Shown here: positions 36,588 through 40,578 of the stretch, piece by piece
How the letters are laid out: each line of letters begins with the position of its first letter
Position numbering within the stretch: position 1 is the stretch's first letter
NCBI GenBank assembly: GCA_028293545.1
Contig: JAQGOP010000040.1
Location: forward strand, 1-40,578
Origin: Verrucomicrobiota bacterium
GTDB lineage: Bacteria > Verrucomicrobiota > Verrucomicrobiia > Opitutales > Opitutaceae
Direction of reading: 5' to 3'
Length of the DNA: 40,578 bases
Program-made: the position numbers and the translations under genes
The notes under the pieces: generated by a model
The model's database searches: none
Seen by the model: the letters and a program-made list of their open reading frames with translations, nothing else
What the model was told of the DNA's origin: nothing

Positions 36588-37210
36588 GCGCCACCGATCA
36601 CGTTGTCTACGTCGTCGACGACGATTCCTCGTCGCGGCAATCGCTGGAATTCCTGATCCGCGCCTCGGGCTCCACGGTCCACGCGTTCGCCTCGGCGAAG
36701 GAGTTCCTGCGGTTTCCGCGTCCGGAGTTGCCGGCTTGCCTGGTGCTCGACGTGCGCATGCCTGGCCTCACCGGGCTGCAGCTTCAGGAAGAGCTGGCCC
36801 GGCTCGGCGTGCGCGTCCCGATTATTTTTATCACCGGCCACGGCGACATTCCCATGACGGTGCAGGCGATGAAAGGCGGCGCCGTGGAGTTTCTCACCAA
36901 GCCGTTTCGCGAGGCTGAAATGTTGCGTGCCATCGCGCAGGCGATCGAACGCGATTGGATCGCGCATTGCGAGAGGTTGGAAATGGCCGATCTCCGCCGG
37001 CGCTACGCGCGGCTCACGCCACGCGAGACCGAGGTCATGGCGAGTGTCGTCACGGGTTTGCTCAACAAACAGGTGGCCGCCGAACTCGGCGCGGCCGAAA
37101 AAACCATCAAGGCGCACCGCGGGCGAGTGATGCAAAAAATGGAGGCCACCTCGCTGGCCGATCTCGTGCGCATGGCCGAAAAACTACGCGTGGGCGCATC
37201 GGGAAACTGA
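36584..37210 (+). CDS. FixJ-family response regulator, partner of the membrane kinase
   Basis: The 208-residue protein has a receiver domain (about 5-120; YVVDDDSSSRQS, Asp56 in LVLDVRMPG, FITGHGDIPMTVQAMKGGAVEFLTKPF) and a LuxR/FixJ-type helix-turn-helix (about 138-198; LTPRETEVMASVVTGLLNKQVAAELGAAEKTIKAHRGRVMQKM). It is the same length as the regulator at 23841 and closely similar in both domains. The start is coupled to the kinase by a four-base overlap, with GGAG upstream. It is the leading candidate to bind the GGGACC palindromes, because one of them lies in front of its own kinase gene and another just downstream. This is inference. Confidence 0.93.
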   Translation: MSATDHVVYVVDDDSSSRQSLEFLIRASGSTVHAFASAKEFLRFPRPELPACLVLDVRMPGLTGLQLQEELARLGVRVPIIFITGHGDIPMTVQAMKGGAVEFLTKPFREAEMLRAIAQAIERDWIAHCERLEMADLRRRYARLTPRETEVMASVVTGLLNKQVAAELGAAEKTIKAHRGRVMQKMEATSLADLVRMAEKLRVGASGN

Positions 37211-37243
37211 CATGCGGTCGCGCCATGACCTTCCGGATTTCCT

Positions 37244-37289
37244 ATCGGACTTAGGTCCAATGGTGCTTCGTGGGCGGTTGGGGTATTTT
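37244..37289 (+). promoter_or_regulatory. Promoter D: conserved palindromic element and -10 box before the stand-alone receiver
   Basis: Positions 37244-37263 are ATCGGACTTAGGTCCAATGG (16 of 20 match), and after exactly 20 bases TATTTT (37284-37289) fits a -10 box. Transcription would begin near 37296, 20 bases before the GTG start of the receiver gene. Confidence 0.65.
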
Positions 37290-37315
37290 GCAGCGCTGTC
37301 GTCAGCCTACCCATC

Positions 37316-37741
37316 GTGACTGAATACCCGAAACCCGACCCAGCCCCGCTGATTGCCATTGTCGACGATGACAATTCACTGCGCAGTTCCGCGCAGATGC
37401 TGGTCAATTCTTTCGGCTTTCGCACGGAGGCCTTTGCGAGCGCGCGGGAGGTGCTGAACTGGCCGCTTCTGGGTGACGCGGCCTGTTTGATTCTCGATGT
37501 CTTCATGCCCGGCATGAACGGCTTGGAACTGCAGCGGCAGCTGGGGCAAACCCATCCGCACATTCCGATTATCTTTATCACCGCCCACGCCAAGGAAGAG
37601 GACGAGCGCCACGCCCTGCGCGCCGGAGCGGTCGCGATGCTGAGAAAACCGGTGGCGGATGATGTCTTGTTTGAGGCGCTTCGCCGGGCGCTGGACCCGG
37701 AAAGCTTCGGGCAGTCGGGAAGCCCCGCAAAAAATTCATGA
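37316..37741 (+). CDS. Stand-alone receiver-domain protein
   Basis: The 141-residue protein is a single receiver domain (IAIVDDDNSLRSSAQML, Asp61 in LILDVFMPGMNG, FITAHAKEEDERHALRAGAVAMLRKPV) with a short tail. No output domain follows. Such proteins can act by protein contact, or drain phosphate from a kinase. The domain most resembles FixJ-type receivers. It starts with GTG at 37316 and has no Shine-Dalgarno sequence. It has its own copy of the conserved promoter (D), and its stop codon overlaps the next start (ATGA). A feedback role on the neighbouring kinase is plausible but not shown. Confidence 0.9.
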   Translation: MTEYPKPDPAPLIAIVDDDNSLRSSAQMLVNSFGFRTEAFASAREVLNWPLLGDAACLILDVFMPGMNGLELQRQLGQTHPHIPIIFITAHAKEEDERHALRAGAVAMLRKPVADDVLFEALRRALDPESFGQSGSPAKNS

Positions 37742-37974
37742 ACACGAAGAAGAAAACGCGCCGGGCCCAGCCCGGGAGTTCGAAGGGAAAACTTTTTGAA
37801 TTGGAGCTGCGCATCGCTCGACGGGCGGACGAGCTGGTCAAAACGGCCCGATCGATCCCGGGGCGGAGCTTGGAGTGCTGGCTCAGGGCCGAGCGCGAAG
37901 TCTTCGCCGATGTGATTCGCTTCACGTTGAAGGACCGCGCGGTCATTGCGGCCGAGCAAACCTCGGCAACGTAG
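37738..37974 (+). CDS. Small DUF2934-like protein
   Basis: The 78-residue, basic protein has a Lys/Arg-rich start and the pattern [31 protein letters not shown], which resembles the DUF2934 signature (RAYELW, G-x-x-x-x-x-W-x-x-AE). DUF2934 proteins have no known function and are often encoded near stress or plasmid-type genes. The ATG overlaps the receiver gene stop by four bases, so the two are coupled. No membrane segment or signal peptide is present. Confidence 0.7.
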   Translation: MNTKKKTRRAQPGSSKGKLFELELRIARRADELVKTARSIPGRSLECWLRAEREVFADVIRFTLKDRAVIAAEQTSAT

Positions 37975-38101
37975 CCTCGCCCGAAAGCGGCCGGCGCTTT
38001 GGTCGCATTGGCCCGGCCCGCCGAAGGTGATCGTCCGGGCCAGCGGCCCGCCCGGCAGGTTGGAGGTGCAAAGGCGGCGTGAAAATGCCAACTTTTCCGC
38101 C

Positions 38102-39055
38102 ATGAACTTCCGCGACCTCACCGAACGGGAAATCGTCGCGCTCGCGATCTCGGCGGAGGAGGAGGACGGTCGGATCTACGCCGATTTTGCCGAGGCGTTG
38201 CGGAGTGAATTTCCGGCGACCGCTGCGTTGTTCGACGCGATGAAGGAGGAGGAGTCCACCCACCGGCACCGGCTGATCGACCTCTATCGGTTGAAATTCG
38301 GTGAACACATTCCGCTCATTCGGCGCGAGGATGTCCGGGGATTCTACACGCGGAGAACGCGACCCCTCGGCCTGCGCATTCGACCGGAACGCGCTCGGGC
38401 CGAAGCTGCACGGATGGAGATCCAGTCGCGCAATTTCTACCAGCGTGCCGCGCAGTTGGCGCGAGACGCCTCCATTCGACAGTTGCTGGGTGACTTGGCC
38501 GCCGAGGAGGCCAGGCACGAGGCGTTGGCCGAAGGCATCAACGCGCAACAGGCGCAAGAGGGACAGGTCGCGCAGGAACACGACTCGGCCCGTCGCTCGT
38601 TTGTGCTGCAGATTGTGCAACCGGGGCTGGCCGGCCTGATGGATGGATCGGTTTCGACGCTCGCGCCTTTGTTTGCCGCCGCGTTCGCCACCAACAATAC
38701 GGCGGAAACCTTTCGGGTGGGTCTCGCGGCGTCCGTCGGCGCGGGTATCAGCATGGGCTTTGCCGAAGCGCTCTCGGACGACGGCAAGATCAGCGGACGA
38801 GGCAGCCCGCTTTTGCGCGGCAGCGTGTGCGGGTTGATGACCACCCTCGGCGGCATCGGGCATACGCTGCCTTATTTGATCGCCGATTTTCACACCGCCA
38901 CCGGCATCGCCATCGTCGTTGTGCTGGTTGAACTGGCCGCGATCTCATGGATTCGCTGGCGATATATGGAAACCTCTCCCGTAGCCGCCACCACGCAGGT
39001 CGCACTCGGCGGCGCGCTCGTATTCGTCGCGGGCTGGTTGATCGGCTCGACGTAA
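38102..39055 (+). CDS. mbfA: Membrane-bound ferritin-like protein (erythrin-VIT1, MbfA type)
   Basis: The 317-residue protein joins an N-terminal ferritin-like four-helix domain (about 1-160) to a C-terminal VIT1-type membrane domain (about 170-317). The ferritin part has metal-binding patterns around Glu20, EEESTHRH (Glu50, His54), [13 protein letters not shown] (Glu106) and EEARHE (Glu136, His139). The membrane part includes [24 protein letters not shown] and helices to the end. MbfA in rhizobia and Agrobacterium exports iron and protects against iron and peroxide stress, especially at low pH. The ATG at 38102 fits the domain start; the frame is open back to 37946. It follows the DUF2934 gene by 127 bases. 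Confidence 0.87.
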   Translation: MNFRDLTEREIVALAISAEEEDGRIYADFAEALRSEFPATAALFDAMKEEESTHRHRLIDLYRLKFGEHIPLIRREDVRGFYTRRTRPLGLRIRPERARAEAARMEIQSRNFYQRAAQLARDASIRQLLGDLAAEEARHEALAEGINAQQAQEGQVAQEHDSARRSFVLQIVQPGLAGLMDGSVSTLAPLFAAAFATNNTAETFRVGLAASVGAGISMGFAEALSDDGKISGRGSPLLRGSVCGLMTTLGGIGHTLPYLIADFHTATGIAIVVVLVELAAISWIRWRYMETSPVAATTQVALGGALVFVAGWLIGST

Positions 39056-39111
39056 GACGGCGCTGAAACCGCGTAGACCGACGCAAAAGCTCGGCCGCTG
39101 GTTTCGAATCT

Positions 39112-39126
39112 CCCGCGGGCCGCGGG
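39112..39126. other. GC-rich perfect palindrome between convergent mbfA and mnmA
   Basis: CCCGCGG and CCGCGGG flank a single central G. It lies in the 165-base gap 39056-39220 between two convergent genes. There is no T-run, so a terminator role is uncertain. Nothing else was recognised in this gap. Confidence 0.4.
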
Positions 39127-39220
39127 GATGACGGGGGTAGGCGAGGTCGTGACGCCGCGGCGCCTCGCGGTCGCTTCTGCTTTTTCTTTTACTTCAAAAC
39201 CAGGAGGTTCGTCGGATTGA

Positions 39221-40369
39221 CTACGAGTAGATGGCGCCGCCGAGGAGTTTTTCGCCGTCGTAGAACGCGAGGATCTGGCCGGCGGCGAGGCCGCGTTGGG
39301 GTTCGTGAAATTTTATGAGCGCGATGCCGCCGTCCTCGGGAATGAAATCGAGCGCGACGCGGGGGTCGCGGTAACGAACGCGGCCTTCAAGCGTTCGCGG
39401 CGTAGAAATTTCCTCTCCGATCCAGCTCAACGCCTGCACCCGCACCTCGCGCTGGAAAAGCCCGGGCGCGTCGGGATGGTCGAACGCGACGAGCAGCGCG
39501 TTGTCCGCAGCGCGTTTGCCCACGACCACGTAGGCTTCATGATCGGTGTTCGACGGCACGCCGATGCCTTTGCGCTGGCCGAGGGTATAATAATGAAGCC
39601 CGCGATGCTGGCCGAGTTCCCGTCCGTCGTTCGCGCGCACGATCCGGCCGGGTGCGTCGGGCACATACGTGCGCAGGAAATCCTGCATCTTCACCTCGCC
39701 GATGAAGCAGATTCCCTGGCTGTCTTTTTTGTCCGCGGTCGGCAGGCCTGCGGCGCGCGCGAGCCGCCGGAGCTCGGGCTTCGGGATGTCGCCAATGGGG
39801 AAACGCGCGTCGGCGAGCTGCGCCTGGTTCAGCAGGGCGAGAAAATAGGACTGGTCCTTGTTTTTGTCGGCACCCTCGAGCAGCGCGAAACTCCCGCCCG
39901 GCGCCTCGACCCGGCGCGCGTAGTGCCCGGTTGCAACGGCGCCGAAACCGTTTTCGCGCGCCCACCCGCGAAACACGCCGAACTTGATTTCGCGGTTGCA
40001 CATGATGTCGGGATTTGGGGTTAGGCCGCGCGCATAACCGTCGAGCAGGTATGCGACGACACGCTCCCGGTATTCGGCCATGAGATTGACGACACGGAAT
40101 TCGATGCGCAGCCGGTCGCAGACCGCACGGGCGTCCTCGATGTCCTGCATCCACGGGCAATGGCCGATCACATTGTCCTCATTGATCCAGTTCTTCATGT
40201 ACGCGCCGACGATGTCGTGCCCCTGCTGTTGGAGGAGCAGGGCGGCGACAGAGCTGTCGACGCCGCCGGACATGGCGACGAGAATGCGATGGGACGCAGG
40301 CACGCCGAAACCCACAGGTCCGCGCCGGGGTTTGTCAAACGAACGCGGTGAAGGCGCGGTTGGGCGCAT
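39221..40369 (-). CDS. mnmA: tRNA-specific 2-thiouridylase MnmA
   Basis: MnmA adds sulfur to uridine 34 of Glu, Gln and Lys tRNAs, using ATP and a sulfur relay. The 382-residue protein shows the PP-loop [16 protein letters not shown] (31-46), the catalytic cysteines Cys124 ([12 protein letters not shown]) and Cys221 (DSQGICFIG), [17 protein letters not shown] and [10 protein letters not shown], all in the family order. The family usually begins a few residues before the PP-loop; here about 25 extra residues precede it, so an internal GTG may be the true start (Val19 or Val23). Its upstream region is filled by the hairpin repeat 40386-40578, so the promoter is not obvious. Confidence 0.95.
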   Translation of the reverse strand: MRPTAPSPRSFDKPRRGPVGFGVPASHRILVAMSGGVDSSVAALLLQQQGHDIVGAYMKNWINEDNVIGHCPWMQDIEDARAVCDRLRIEFRVVNLMAEYRERVVAYLLDGYARGLTPNPDIMCNREIKFGVFRGWARENGFGAVATGHYARRVEAPGGSFALLEGADKNKDQSYFLALLNQAQLADARFPIGDIPKPELRRLARAAGLPTADKKDSQGICFIGEVKMQDFLRTYVPDAPGRIVRANDGRELGQHRGLHYYTLGQRKGIGVPSNTDHEAYVVVGKRAADNALLVAFDHPDAPGLFQREVRVQALSWIGEEISTPRTLEGRVRYRDPRVALDFIPEDGGIALIKFHEPQRGLAAGQILAFYDGEKLLGGAIYS

Positions 40370-40385
40370 GGATCACGGATCGACG

Positions 40386-40578
40386 TCCCACTGGGGCGCT
40401 CCAGCCAGAGCCCAGAGCAACGCCCCAACGGGGCAATCCAGCCAGAGCCCAGGGCAACGCCCTGGGTTTTGATTCGATAAATTTCCAGCCCTGAAGGGGC
40501 GGCCCAGTGAGAATCACGAAAACCCGCGCCCACCAATGGAACGCCCTTTCAGGGCTGCGGTTTTCTCCAACGAAAACC
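40386..40578. repeat. Hairpin-rich intergenic repeat, cut by the window end
   Basis: At least five perfect or near-perfect short hairpins lie in a row: GCCCC-AAC-GGGGC (40422-40434), CCCAGGGC-AAC-GCCCTGGG (40448-40466), GCCCT-GAA-GGGGC (40488-40500, one G-T pair), GCCCT-TTC-AGGGC (40543-40555) and GGTTTTC/GAAAACC (40559-40578). A weaker one begins at 40386 (GTCCC with GGGGC). A direct repeat is included: 40400-40424 and 40437-40461 differ by one base of 25. Loops are mostly AAC or GAA/TTC. No protein is likely to be encoded. The element continues beyond the window. Confidence 0.85.

Noticed and set aside
39091..39115. Sequence resembling a tRNA T-loop (GGTTTCGAATC)
   Set aside because: The flanking bases do not form the T stem, and no acceptor or anticodon arm is present.
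40335..40517. Open frames on the minus strand through the terminal repeat
   Set aside because: They translate the hairpin repeat and have no protein-like pattern; such frames are commonly mis-annotated as hypothetical proteins.

Overview
The window looks like chromosomal DNA of a high-GC Gram-negative bacterium, most likely Verrucomicrobiota and possibly an Opitutaceae-like lineage. This rests on the presence of an outer membrane (bamA, skp, lpxD), the mixture of gene neighbourhoods, very weak use of Shine-Dalgarno sequences in the core genes, and several families of palindromic intergenic repeats. The taxonomic call is inference. No rRNA, tRNA, CRISPR array, IS element or prophage was recognised, and no gap without a gene exceeds 300 bases.

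Region 1 (1-9038, all + strand) is a core block: the tail of a probable L25 gene, pth, rpsF, ssb, rplI and dnaB, then outer-membrane assembly (bamA, skp, lpxD) and prs. rpsR is missing from its usual place between ssb and rplI. Region 2 (9328-18431) is mixed housekeeping: a periplasmic HtrA/DegP-type protease, pyrE (minus strand) divergent from an HTH plus metallo-beta-lactamase-fold protein, obgE, a two-gene PilB/GspE-type module, a TPR lipoprotein, a LysE-type exporter and a phytanoyl-CoA-dioxygenase-like protein. It ends at a 165-bp inverted repeat that runs from the stop codon of one gene to the stop codon of the convergent gene.

Region 3 (18589-35115, all minus strand) is accessory. In transcription order it holds a Tat-exported oxalate-decarboxylase-like bicupin and an oxalate/formate-family MFS transporter. 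A tightly spaced operon follows: RND pump, membrane fusion protein, aldo/keto reductase, 3-hydroxyisobutyrate-dehydrogenase-like enzyme, FixL-like kinase and FixJ-like regulator. Downstream lie a hybrid kinase, an FUSC-type membrane protein and a GAF protein. Region 4 (35379-39055, + strand) diverges from it: a membrane-associated kinase with its FixJ-like regulator, a stand-alone receiver protein, a small DUF2934-like protein and an MbfA-type ferritin/VIT1 protein. mnmA (minus strand) and a hairpin-rich repeat close the window.

The most striking signal is a 46-bp promoter architecture present four times: in front of the RND operon, the bicupin, the membrane kinase and the stand-alone receiver. 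Each copy has a 20-bp element with core GGGACCAAGGTCCCATGG (or a close variant) pointing at its gene, then exactly 20 bases, then a TANNNT hexamer that fits a -10 box. This ties regions 3 and 4 into one probable regulon, governed by one or both FixJ-type systems and plausibly concerned with oxalate or a related acid/chemical stress. The signal and the regulator assignment are inference.
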